Part shown: positions 57,185-64,000 of the stretch, piece by piece
Numbering within the stretch: the stretch's first letter is position 1
Layout: each line of letters opens with the position of its first letter
DNA from: Thermasporomyces sp040195635
Lineage (GTDB): Bacteria; Actinomycetota; Actinomycetes; Propionibacteriales; Actinopolymorphaceae
Assembly: GCF_040195635.1 (NCBI RefSeq)
Contig: NZ_JBEFTX010000001.1
Span: 310,001-374,000, forward strand
DNA: 64,000 nucleotides
Direction of reading: 5' to 3'
Notes under the pieces: model-generated
Told to the model about the DNA's origin: nothing
Databases searched by the model: none
Seen by the model: the letters and a program-made list of their open reading frames with translations, nothing else
Position numbers and translations under genes: made by a program

Positions 57185-58243
57185 TCACACCTTGACGACG
57201 AGGGTGGACATGATCTTGTCGGCGAACGTCTGGCGCTTCTGGTCCCACAACGGCCACAGATAGCCGATGTAACAGGCCATGCCGTCGAGAACGTGGGCGA
57301 GGGCACGCACGAACGCCACCCCGGCACCAACCGGCTGACCGTCGGACTCACGGAGCAACTTCAGGCCAAGGACCTGCTTGCCGACGGTCTGGCCGGTACT
57401 CCCCTGCCGGATGACGACGTTCCAGATCCCCAGCCCGAGGCTGACAAGTCCGAGCAGGCCGGCGATGATGCCGGTCACGCCGTCCGGCGGAGTTCCCTGC
57501 GCGAGCGACGGGATGTAGAGCGCATAGCTCACGGCAAGGGGGATGCCGGTGACCAGTCCGTCAAGGAGAGTGGCGCCGACGCGCTGCAACCAGGTGCCGA
57601 GCTGGTCCGGACCGGGCTGTCCCACCATCTGGGCGTACTGCTGCGCGTACTGGCCGTAGGGGTCCGGTTGGCCGTACTGCCCCTGGCCATAGGCCTGCTG
57701 ACCGTAGGGCTGACCGGCATACGGCTGCTGACCGTACTGACCCTGACCCGGCTGACCCTGACCCGGCTGAGGCTGCCCATACGGTTGCTGACCGTACTGA
57801 CCCTGACCCGGCTGACCCTGACCCGGCTGAGGCTGCCCATACGGTTGCTGACCGTACTGACCCTGACCCGGCTGACCCTGACCCGGCTGAGGCTGGCCAT
57901 ACGGTTGCTGGCCGTACTGGCCCTGGCCTTGGGCGTACTGGCCCTGACCTGGCTGGCCCTGACCCTGGCCATACGGCTGCTGACCGTACTGACCCTGACC
58001 CGCCTGAGGCTGGCCATACGGTTGCTGGCCGTACTGCTGTTGGCCGTACTGGCCCTGGCCGTACTGCTGACCCGACTGCCCAGCGTGGCCGTACTCGCCC
58101 TGGCCGTACTCCGTCTGGCCGTATTCCGGCTGGCCGTACTCGCCCTGACCGTGGGGCTGCTGCCCGCCGCGGCCCGACGACTGTCCCTGCTCGTGGGGGT
58201 CAGAGCCCGCAGGCGGGTTCGGCGTACTCACAACCGTCTCCAT
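57185..58243 (-). CDS. RDD-family membrane protein with long Tyr/Gly/Gln repeat region
   Basis: A 352-residue protein from ATG 58243. Residues 15-210 are almost only Gln, Gly, Tyr and Pro in units such as QYGQQPYGQPQPGQGQ; the central part is three identical 20-residue copies. The last 135 residues form an RDD domain with three or so helices (WLQRVGATLLDGLVTGIPLA, TGIIAGLLGLVSLGLGIWNV, GTGQT-like QTVGKQVLGLKLL and VLDGMACYIGYLWPLWD). The Gln/Tyr-rich region resembles low-complexity tails of other actinobacterial RDD proteins and could self-associate. The function is unknown. Confidence 0.85.
   Translation of the reverse strand: METVVSTPNPPAGSDPHEQGQSSGRGGQQPHGQGEYGQPEYGQTEYGQGEYGHAGQSGQQYGQGQYGQQQYGQQPYGQPQAGQGQYGQQPYGQGQGQPGQGQYAQGQGQYGQQPYGQPQPGQGQPGQGQYGQQPYGQPQPGQGQPGQGQYGQQPYGQPQPGQGQPGQGQYGQQPYAGQPYGQQAYGQGQYGQPDPYGQYAQQYAQMVGQPGPDQLGTWLQRVGATLLDGLVTGIPLAVSYALYIPSLAQGTPPDGVTGIIAGLLGLVSLGLGIWNVVIRQGSTGQTVGKQVLGLKLLRESDGQPVGAGVAFVRALAHVLDGMACYIGYLWPLWDQKRQTFADKIMSTLVVKV
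57721..57900 (-). repeat. Three 60-bp tandem repeats (20-aa units)
   Basis: Copies at 57721-57780, 57781-57840 and 57841-57900 are identical except for one or two bases, and shorter diverged copies extend on both sides. Each unit begins ACGGTTGCTGACCGTACTGA on the plus strand (C for T at base 6 in the first copy). It encodes twenty Gln/Gly/Tyr/Pro-rich residues in the RDD protein. Confidence 0.95.
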
Positions 58244-58428
58244 TCGAAAGTGTCCTAGTGAACCCGAGCAGGCTAGCGACCCGCAGGCGCGCAGGGAACA
58301 GCTCCCGGGTGAGTCCCAGGGAGAGAGTCTGCCGTCCATGGCGACCACGCGCTACCAGGCGCCGACACCAACCCGCGGTCGTACGCCTCGGACCGCACCG
58401 CGCGCCTGCCGACGGCTACCGTTGAGGT

Positions 58429-58869
58429 GTGCCGGACTCCCATCCACCAGCCACTCCGCCAGCCAGCGTCCTGGCGGGAATGGCGGTCGCCGCGCTCGGC
58501 GGATTGGGTATCGCGGGCATCTACTCGTGGAGTGGCGGCACCCTCGGCGTCCCCTGCCTGCTGCGGAGCACCACCGGGCTGGCCTGCCCGTTCTGCGGGA
58601 CGACCCGCATGGTCGCCGCACTGTTGCACGGCGACCTCGCGAGCGCGCTCCTCTTCAACGCGCCGGTTCTCGTGGCGGCAACGGTGGCGGGCTACGTCTG
58701 GATGAGCTGGGTGCTGGAGCGGCACGGGAACCGCCGGTTGCGGTTGCCGCGCCCCCGCCTCACACCTGTGGGCCGACGCCGGTTGACCGGCGCACTGATC
58801 GGCCTTGCGGTGGTGTTCATGGTCGTACGCAACCTGCCCTGGGAACCCTTCACCGTCCTCGGCGCCTGA
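58429..58869 (+). CDS. DUF2752 family membrane protein, possibly leaderless
   Basis: A 146-residue protein with about three membrane helices. It contains the DUF2752 signature: CLLRSTTGLACPFCGTTRMVAALLHGD, with a CPxCG pair and following TR. Function is unknown. The GTG at 58429 has no ribosome-binding site. TACCGT at 58417-58422 fits a -10 (TANNNT) whose start point would be the GTG itself, so leaderless translation is possible. It is divergent from the RDD gene, a common pairing in actinomycetes. Confidence 0.85.
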   Translation: MPDSHPPATPPASVLAGMAVAALGGLGIAGIYSWSGGTLGVPCLLRSTTGLACPFCGTTRMVAALLHGDLASALLFNAPVLVAATVAGYVWMSWVLERHGNRRLRLPRPRLTPVGRRRLTGALIGLAVVFMVVRNLPWEPFTVLGA

Positions 58870-58914
58870 CAGACCAGCCGTCGTCTGATCGGCCCAGGCG
58901 ATGCGCTGACCGGC

Positions 58915-61008
58915 TCAGGCGTCGAGCGCCGTCGCCACCAGGTCGAAGTACTGGTCGCCTCGCACCACGCGGAACTCCGGACCCAGCGACTCGGTCACCG
59001 TCACCAGGTCCGCCGGGGTGACGCTCCAGGCATTGACGCCGAGAGCGACGAACGCGGGCGAGGTGCCGTCCCAGCCTTCGAGGGCGTCGGCCAAGGTGTT
59101 CTGCGCCTCGTCGACGGCGCCCACACCGCGGATGGTCGACAGCGGAGTACGACCGAGGAGCAGCGAGGTCTCGCTCGTCCCGCCCCAGTTCAGCAGCATC
59201 CCGGTGGGCCCGACGTCCTCGACGTAGGCACGGGCCTTCGCCTCGCTGAGGTCGACGTCGGCGTGATCGACCCGGTTCAGGACGTACACGATGTCCATGC
59301 CGGTGTCGGCCATGTAGCGCCGGGTCTGCTTGGTGTACGTGGCGAACGTCTCGTCCGGCCACGGGTTGGGGTAGATGTAGCCGGCGCCCGACGGACCGGC
59401 GACGAGGAGGTCGTTCTCTGTGGCCGTGCGTTGGTAGTAGCTGAGGAAGTGCCGAGCCGCGTCCTTCAGAATCGGCGTGGTCGTCCAGTTGATCGGCACG
59501 TCACCGCGCGCGGGGTTGTCCCACAGGACCCGGAGCCGGTGCTCGTTGTACTGCAGGTTGTCACCTTCGGACATCGTGAACGTGACGTAGATCTTGTTCT
59601 CCAGCGGGACCTTCGGCGCTGGCTTCTGCTCGTCGGAGATCGGCGCCCTCGCACCCGAGTGGACGCTCATGTTCTCGAACCAGTCCGCCGCGAGCACGTA
59701 GACACCGTGCGCGGAACAGAGTTCGGTGCCGCCGAACTCCCCCGCGATGTCCTGCGCGAACCAGCCGAGGTACGGCGTCGTCGGCGCGACGTCGGACATG
59801 ATCTGCTCGAACAGGGCCCGCTCCTCCGGCACGTTCGGGTCGAGCCAGAACGTCATCGCCTTGTTCGCCACCGCGTAGTCGCGCAGGTAGGCGAACCCTT
59901 CCTGGCCAGGGATCACCGGTTCGACGCCCGTCACCGACAGCGTGAACTCGTTCCACATCTCGACCGACAGCGTGAGCTGCTGAGCACCCGCCGGCGGCTC
60001 GAACCGGTAGACGAAGTAACGGTCGCCGTCGGCGAACCGGTGCAGCGGTGGGCCGAGGCTGGTCTGGGAGTTGTTGGCGTCGAAGAGGTACGGCTCCTCG
60101 GCGTCGGTGCCGGGCGTGAACCGCGCGACCTCGGCCCCGTCCGCTGTGAGGACGACCTCGGTGACGGCGGGTCCCCAGCCGTCGCCGGTGAACGCGTCGT
60201 CGAAGCGCACCCACACACCCTCGGTCCCGAGGTGGTCGGTCAGGTCGAACTCGTACACCTGCCGGTTGGCGGCGTCGTGCTCGTGTGCGTCGACCTTGGC
60301 CAAGGTGGTGTAGCCGTCCGGCACACCGGGCGGCAGGTTGACGTCGCGCTGTGGCGGAAGTCCGACCAGCATGCGGTGCGTGGTACGCGACCAGAGGTGG
60401 TCGAACTGCCAGGTGTACGCCTCGACCCGACTGGTGAAGCGCCCCCGCAGATCCTCGAGGATTTGCAAGCCGTAGTCGCCGGTCAGCGGGTCGGCCAATG
60501 CGGGGCTCGACACGACCGCGTTCTCCAGCCCGGCCAGGGTGGTGGCGACGTTGATCGAGTCGGGGACGTCGGGGTCGTAGACGATGATGCCGCGCGCGGT
60601 GGTGTGGTACTTGTCCACCAGCGTCCACGCGTTGTCGTGGATGGTGAAGGGAACGCCCACGGCTTCCAGCCAGGTGGTGCGACCCTCGCCGCCCGTCGCG
60701 TCGTCACCGATGAGGTAGACCCTGGGCGAGGTGCGGTTGACGATGCCCTGAAGCGTGCCGAGCAACAGCTTCTCGTCGCCCGAGAGCGTCGTGATGTCGG
60801 CGGCGTCGAGCCGCGTCGGCACGGCGAAGCGTGGGAGGGCCTGGTCTTTCGGCCAACTGATCCCGCCGCCAGTGGCCGCGGTCGCGGTCTGTGTGCCGAC
60901 GGTCGAGGCCAGCACGCCGACCGCGATGCCGCCGAGGACGGACCGGCGCGATGGCGTAGGAAGAATGCTGGAACGGTCGTCCCCGGCACCCTGGATCTCG
61001 GGTCGCAT
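58915..61008 (-). CDS. Tat-exported GxGYxYP-domain protein (putative glycoside hydrolase)
   Basis: A 697-residue protein from ATG 61008 with AGAGG 9 nt upstream; a GTG at 61017 is also in frame. The twin-arginine signal SRRSVLGGIAVGVLAS near residues 20-35 is followed by an alanine-rich cleavage region, so it should leave the cell folded. The body includes a beta-sandwich insert (VYEFDLTDHLGTEGVWVRFDD, about residues 240-360) and the family-defining GPSGAGYIYPNPWPDE. GxGYxYP proteins are predicted glycan-active enzymes without an established activity. No sugar operon adjoins it. Confidence 0.85.
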   Translation of the reverse strand: MRPEIQGAGDDRSSILPTPSRRSVLGGIAVGVLASTVGTQTATAATGGGISWPKDQALPRFAVPTRLDAADITTLSGDEKLLLGTLQGIVNRTSPRVYLIGDDATGGEGRTTWLEAVGVPFTIHDNAWTLVDKYHTTARGIIVYDPDVPDSINVATTLAGLENAVVSSPALADPLTGDYGLQILEDLRGRFTSRVEAYTWQFDHLWSRTTHRMLVGLPPQRDVNLPPGVPDGYTTLAKVDAHEHDAANRQVYEFDLTDHLGTEGVWVRFDDAFTGDGWGPAVTEVVLTADGAEVARFTPGTDAEEPYLFDANNSQTSLGPPLHRFADGDRYFVYRFEPPAGAQQLTLSVEMWNEFTLSVTGVEPVIPGQEGFAYLRDYAVANKAMTFWLDPNVPEERALFEQIMSDVAPTTPYLGWFAQDIAGEFGGTELCSAHGVYVLAADWFENMSVHSGARAPISDEQKPAPKVPLENKIYVTFTMSEGDNLQYNEHRLRVLWDNPARGDVPINWTTTPILKDAARHFLSYYQRTATENDLLVAGPSGAGYIYPNPWPDETFATYTKQTRRYMADTGMDIVYVLNRVDHADVDLSEAKARAYVEDVGPTGMLLNWGGTSETSLLLGRTPLSTIRGVGAVDEAQNTLADALEGWDGTSPAFVALGVNAWSVTPADLVTVTESLGPEFRVVRGDQYFDLVATALDA

Positions 61009-61198
61009 ATGCCACACCTCTCATGCCCGACCTTGAGGAGGGCAGGCGCGAATCCTCAACAATGCAAGGAAGTTCGTCCGGTGCGACGGGGACCCGTCGC
61101 CGGTCGAGTGAGATTGTGGAGGACGGTGGCGGGGTCGACAAGGTCGTTGGCCACAGCAGGCCGCCGGGCGTTGCGGCGGGCCATCCGACGGGTCGGGC

Positions 61199-62437
61199 TC
61201 AGCGGGTACGCAGGACGTCAGCCAGCTGGTCCAGTGCCCAGTCGAGGTCTGCGGGCTCGACCGTCAGGGGCGGTGCGAGCCGGATGGTGGAGCCGTGCGT
61301 GTCCTTGGCGAGCACACGCCGCTCAGCGAGCGACGCGCAGATGTCCCGGCCGGTGCCGAGGGCCGGGTCGACGTCGAGGCCGGCCCACAGGCCGACACCG
61401 CGCACCGCGTGGAGCCCGGAACCCACCAAGCCCTGCAGGCGTTCGTGCATCACCGCGCCCAGCTCGCGGGCGCGGGCCTGGTACGTACCCTCCCGCAGGA
61501 GGCCGACCACCGCGCGGCCGACGGCGCACGCCAACGGGTTGCCACCGAAGGTGCTCCCGTGCTGGCCCGGCCGCACGACGCCGACGACCTCACGCGAGCC
61601 GACCACCGCGGACACCGGGACGATCCCACCACCCAATGCCTTGCCGAGAATCACGAGATCGGGCACCACACCGGCCAGTTCGCAGGCGAGTGTCGTGCCG
61701 GTACGCCCGAGGCCGGACTGGATCTCGTCGGCGAGAAGCAGCACACCGCGTTGCGTACACACCCGGCGTACCGCGGCCAGGTAGCCGTCCGGTGGCACGA
61801 TGACGCCGGCCTCGCCCTGGATCGGTTCGAGAAGAACCGCGACCGTCGTGTCGTCGATCGCGTCGGCCAGGGCACCTGCGTCTCCGTACGGCACGGTGGC
61901 GAAGCCGGGCGTGTAGGGACCGTAGTGGTCGTGTGCGTCCGGGTCGTCGGAGAAGCTCACGATGCTGAGGGTGCGGCCGTGGAAGTTCCCGCTCGCGACG
62001 ATGACCTTCGCCGTTCCGTCGGGCACGCCCTTGACCTCATAGCCCCACTTGCGCGCCAGTTTCAACGCGGTCTCGACGGCCTCCGCTCCGGTGTTCATCG
62101 GGAGCACCATCGCGTCGTCGGGCAGGCCCGCGGTGGCGGTGAGCGCGACGAGCTCGGAGCAGAACGGACCGAACTGGTCGTGGTGGAACGCCCGGCTGGT
62201 CAGGGTCACCCGGTCCAACTGTTCCCGCGCGGCGGCGAGGAGCAGCGGGTGCCGGTGGCCGAAGTTCAGCGCGGAGTAGCCGGCGAGGCAGTCGAGGTAG
62301 CGGCGACCGTCGACGTCGGTCACCCAGGCGCCCTCGGCCTCCGCCACGACGACCGGAAGTGGGTGGTAGTTGTGCGCGGCGTACCGCTCGGCGAGGCCGA
62401 TGGCCTCGCCCGCCCGCGAGGTCACGTCGCTGATCAT
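61199..62437 (-). CDS. rocD: Ornithine--oxo-acid aminotransferase
   Basis: A 412-residue PLP class III aminotransferase from ATG 62437, overlapping the upstream hydrolase gene by 4 bp (ATGA). Motifs are RYAAHNYHPLPVVV, CLAGYSALNFGHRHP, NTGAEAVETALKLARKWGY, ASGNFHGRTLSIVSFS, LLADEIQSGLGRTG, the PLP lysine in LVILGKALGGGIVPVSAVVG and GSTFGGNPLACAVGRA. The NYHPLPVV and N-terminal pattern fit ornithine aminotransferase rather than acetylornithine aminotransferase. It converts ornithine to glutamate semialdehyde for proline or glutamate. Confidence 0.93.
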   Translation of the reverse strand: MISDVTSRAGEAIGLAERYAAHNYHPLPVVVAEAEGAWVTDVDGRRYLDCLAGYSALNFGHRHPLLLAAAREQLDRVTLTSRAFHHDQFGPFCSELVALTATAGLPDDAMVLPMNTGAEAVETALKLARKWGYEVKGVPDGTAKVIVASGNFHGRTLSIVSFSDDPDAHDHYGPYTPGFATVPYGDAGALADAIDDTTVAVLLEPIQGEAGVIVPPDGYLAAVRRVCTQRGVLLLADEIQSGLGRTGTTLACELAGVVPDLVILGKALGGGIVPVSAVVGSREVVGVVRPGQHGSTFGGNPLACAVGRAVVGLLREGTYQARARELGAVMHERLQGLVGSGLHAVRGVGLWAGLDVDPALGTGRDICASLAERRVLAKDTHGSTIRLAPPLTVEPADLDWALDQLADVLRTR

Positions 62438-63324
62438 CGCCGCTCCCCCTCGCGCTCCCGTGCCGGCCGGATCTCGAGCGTGCAGCACTTCGGGCCGCCA
62501 CCGGACTTGCGGAGTTCCGACACGTCGACCGTGACCGGTTCGAAGCCACGCTCGGCGACCTGGCGAGCGAAACTGGTCGCCTGGACCGGGATGACGACGT
62601 GGCGCCCGTCGGACACGGCGTTCAGCCCGAGGACCATGGCGTCGGCCTCGTCGGCGAGGATCGCGTGCGGGTACATCTCCCGCAGCGTTTCCTGGCTCTC
62701 CGGCGAGAACGCCGGTGGGTAGTACGCGATCGTCTCCTCGTCCAGCACTGCCAGTGCCGTGTCGAGGTGGTACAGCCGGGCGTCGACCAGTTCGAGGGAC
62801 ACCACCGGGCGACCGGTGAACTCGGCCAGCTCGCGATGGGCACCCGGCTCGGTCCGGAAACCGGTACCGGCGAGGATCCGGTCGGGCATGGTGAGGAAGT
62901 CACCCTCGCCTTCGGCGACCGACAGGGGGACGTAGGTGTCGCGCACCCCCACCGTCGTGCCGTGGGTCTTGAACCAGGCGAGGTAGTGCACCGCCTCGGG
63001 CAGCCGTTGGACGTGCCGGAACCGCGAACCGAACGCCTGGCCGTCGACGACGACGGCGCCGTTCGCGGCGAAAACCATGTCGGGAAGGCCGGGCACCGGG
63101 TCGATCAGGTGCACCTCGTGGCCGAGGTCGACATAGGTCTGCCGGAGCGTCTCCCACTGAGCCAGCGCGCGCTCGCCGTCCACGCACGCGGCCGGGTCGT
63201 CGGGGTGCATCCACGGATTGATGGAGTACGCCACCGTGAAATACCTCGGCCGGCACATGAGATACCGCCGCCGGGTCGCCGCCCGCGTGCTCTGCCTGTG
63301 CATGACCTCACGACGCTCGGTCAT
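62434..63324 (-). CDS. Amidinotransferase-fold hydrolase (dimethylargininase or arginine dihydrolase type)
   Basis: A 296-residue protein from ATG 63324 with GAGGGGGG upstream. The guanidine-hydrolase fold is shown by MCRPRYFTVAYSINPWMH, GLPDMVFAANGAVVVDG, EGEGDF, ARLYHLDTALAVLD (catalytic His) and GGGPKCCTLEIRP with the nucleophilic cysteine. Such enzymes hydrolyse methylarginine (DDAH) or convert arginine directly to ornithine (ArgZ/arginine dihydrolase). Coupling to rocD by a 4-bp overlap favours an ornithine-producing reaction, which is inference. Lrp upstream probably controls it. Confidence 0.85.
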   Translation of the reverse strand: MTERREVMHRQSTRAATRRRYLMCRPRYFTVAYSINPWMHPDDPAACVDGERALAQWETLRQTYVDLGHEVHLIDPVPGLPDMVFAANGAVVVDGQAFGSRFRHVQRLPEAVHYLAWFKTHGTTVGVRDTYVPLSVAEGEGDFLTMPDRILAGTGFRTEPGAHRELAEFTGRPVVSLELVDARLYHLDTALAVLDEETIAYYPPAFSPESQETLREMYPHAILADEADAMVLGLNAVSDGRHVVIPVQATSFARQVAERGFEPVTVDVSELRKSGGGPKCCTLEIRPAREREGERR

Positions 63325-63439
63325 CGCGCCCCCCTCGCCCCGACGCGTACGTATCGTCGCCCCTTCGCGTACGTACGTCATGAGCGTAGGTCGCCGACCA
63401 GGAGCGATCCAATGCGCGCAACGTCCTTCCAAGTAGCGG

Positions 63440-63480
63440 ATCGTTGCGTCATTTCGGGCACGGGCACCGAATCATTGCGT
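63440..63480. promoter_or_regulatory. Candidate Lrp/AsnC operator: phased ATC(G/A)TTGCGT repeats
   Basis: ATCGTTGCGT (63440-63449) and ATCATTGCGT (63471-63480) are direct repeats 31 bp apart, three helical turns. A weaker related sequence (ATCCAATGCG) lies at 63407-63416. They lie between the Lrp-type regulator gene and the hydrolase-rocD pair. Phased sites are typical of Lrp proteins, which wrap DNA; the assignment is inference. Confidence 0.4.
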
Positions 63481-63517
63481 GGGAGCGGCTCGCGGCCATT
63501 GTGTCCGACGAGAATAC

Positions 63518-63973
63518 TCAGCCGGCCGGCGTGAGACCTGGCCGGTCCAACAGCCGGGTCAGGACCAGAGCACTCTTCGTGCGTACGACATAAGGTTCGG
63601 CGTTCATCCGTTCCAGCACCTCCTCGAAGTGGCGGATGTCGGCCGCGAGCACGTGGACGAGCGCGTCTGCCTCCCCGGTGAGCGTGCAGGCCGAGACCAC
63701 CTCCGGGAACCTCGCGACCCCGTCGCGGATCGTCGTCGGCGAGGTCTTGCCCTGGCAGTACAGCTCGACGTAGGCCTCGGTCGTCCAACCCAGCGCCTCC
63801 GGTTCGACCTTCGCCGTGAAGCCGGTGATCGCACCCGACTGGCGCAGCCGGTCCACCCGGCGCTTGACCGCGGGCGCCGACAGGCCCACCTTGGCGCCGA
63901 TGTCGGCGAAGCTCGCCCGACCGTCGTCGAGGAGGAGCGAGACGATCCGTTCGTCGAGGGTGTCAAGCCGCAC
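63518..63973 (-). CDS. Lrp/AsnC family transcriptional regulator
   Basis: A 151-residue regulator with a winged helix-turn-helix at residues 4-55 (DERIVSLLLDDGRASFADIG, then GLSAPAVKRRVDRLRQSGAI) and a C-terminal RAM ligand-binding domain (EAYVELYCQGKTSPTTIRD, then GEADALVHVLAADIRHFEEVL). It probably senses arginine, ornithine or another amino acid and regulates the hydrolase-rocD pair 193 bp downstream on the same strand. The remaining 27 bp to the window edge show nothing else. Confidence 0.92.
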   Translation of the reverse strand: MRLDTLDERIVSLLLDDGRASFADIGAKVGLSAPAVKRRVDRLRQSGAITGFTAKVEPEALGWTTEAYVELYCQGKTSPTTIRDGVARFPEVVSACTLTGEADALVHVLAADIRHFEEVLERMNAEPYVVRTKSALVLTRLLDRPGLTPAG

Positions 63974-64000
63974 AGGTCACGCTCCTTCGCGGGATCGCGG

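Noticed and set aside
57700..58100. CRISPR-like regular repeats
   Set aside because: The repeats are contiguous, in frame and coding (Gln/Gly/Tyr-rich protein), with no unique spacers and no cas genes nearby.

Overview
This is a chromosomal window from a high-GC actinomycete. The evidence is the very GC-rich third codon positions, the frequent GTG starts, and several gene neighbourhoods typical of Actinobacteria: a pgsA-like/DUF881/sbp/DUF881 cluster, a pyk/ANTAR regulator/livKHMGF block, and trpCBA/thiol-redox/lgt/gltBD. An actinobacterial T-box precedes ileS and a perfect actinobacterial LexA box is present. Order-level placement (for example Propionibacteriales) is only a guess. Nearly all genes are housekeeping or ordinary accessory genes. 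No insertion sequence, prophage, CRISPR array or rRNA operon was seen.

Layout. 1-5.1 kb (minus strand) is an envelope cluster: CDP-alcohol phosphatidyltransferase, a large sugar nucleotidyltransferase with a degenerate phosphomannomutase tail, and DUF881, sbp and a second DUF881 gene cut by the window edge. 5.2-18.2 kb is mixed: a HelD-like RNA polymerase-recycling ATPase, a YvlD-type membrane protein, an enolase-superfamily enzyme, a methyltransferase, a small tryptophan-rich protein behind a perfect SOS box, an agarase-like glycoside hydrolase, an inositol-monophosphatase family enzyme, a truncated GNAT remnant, uvrB and coaE. 18.2-31.7 kb holds rpsA, an APH-family kinase, an M18 aminopeptidase, a second methyltransferase, polA, a thioesterase, ileS with its T-box leader, a DUF554 membrane protein and a GNAT enzyme.

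31.7-41.2 kb is amino-acid uptake and central metabolism: a complete livKHMGF-type ABC transporter, a PdtaR-like ANTAR regulator, tRNA-Leu(CAA) followed by a free-standing LAGLIDADG protein, a ribbon-helix-helix-like protein and pyruvate kinase. 41.2-57 kb is nitrogen metabolism and the trp operon: an ABC exporter pair, a FluG-like pair (glutamine-synthetase-like enzyme plus amidohydrolase), gltD and gltB, lgt, a DsbA-like and a MauE/DoxX-like membrane protein, and trpA, trpB and trpC. 57-64 kb holds an RDD membrane protein with 60-bp internal repeats, a DUF2752 protein, a Tat-exported GxGYxYP protein, and an arginine-catabolism block (Lrp regulator, amidinotransferase-fold hydrolase, ornithine aminotransferase).

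The most interesting signals are the exact SOS box in front of an uncharacterised small protein, the translational T-box of ileS whose leader runs close to a divergent and apparently leaderless gene, the LAGLIDADG protein beside a tRNA, the split FluG-like gene pair, and the degenerate mutase domain on the nucleotidyltransferase.
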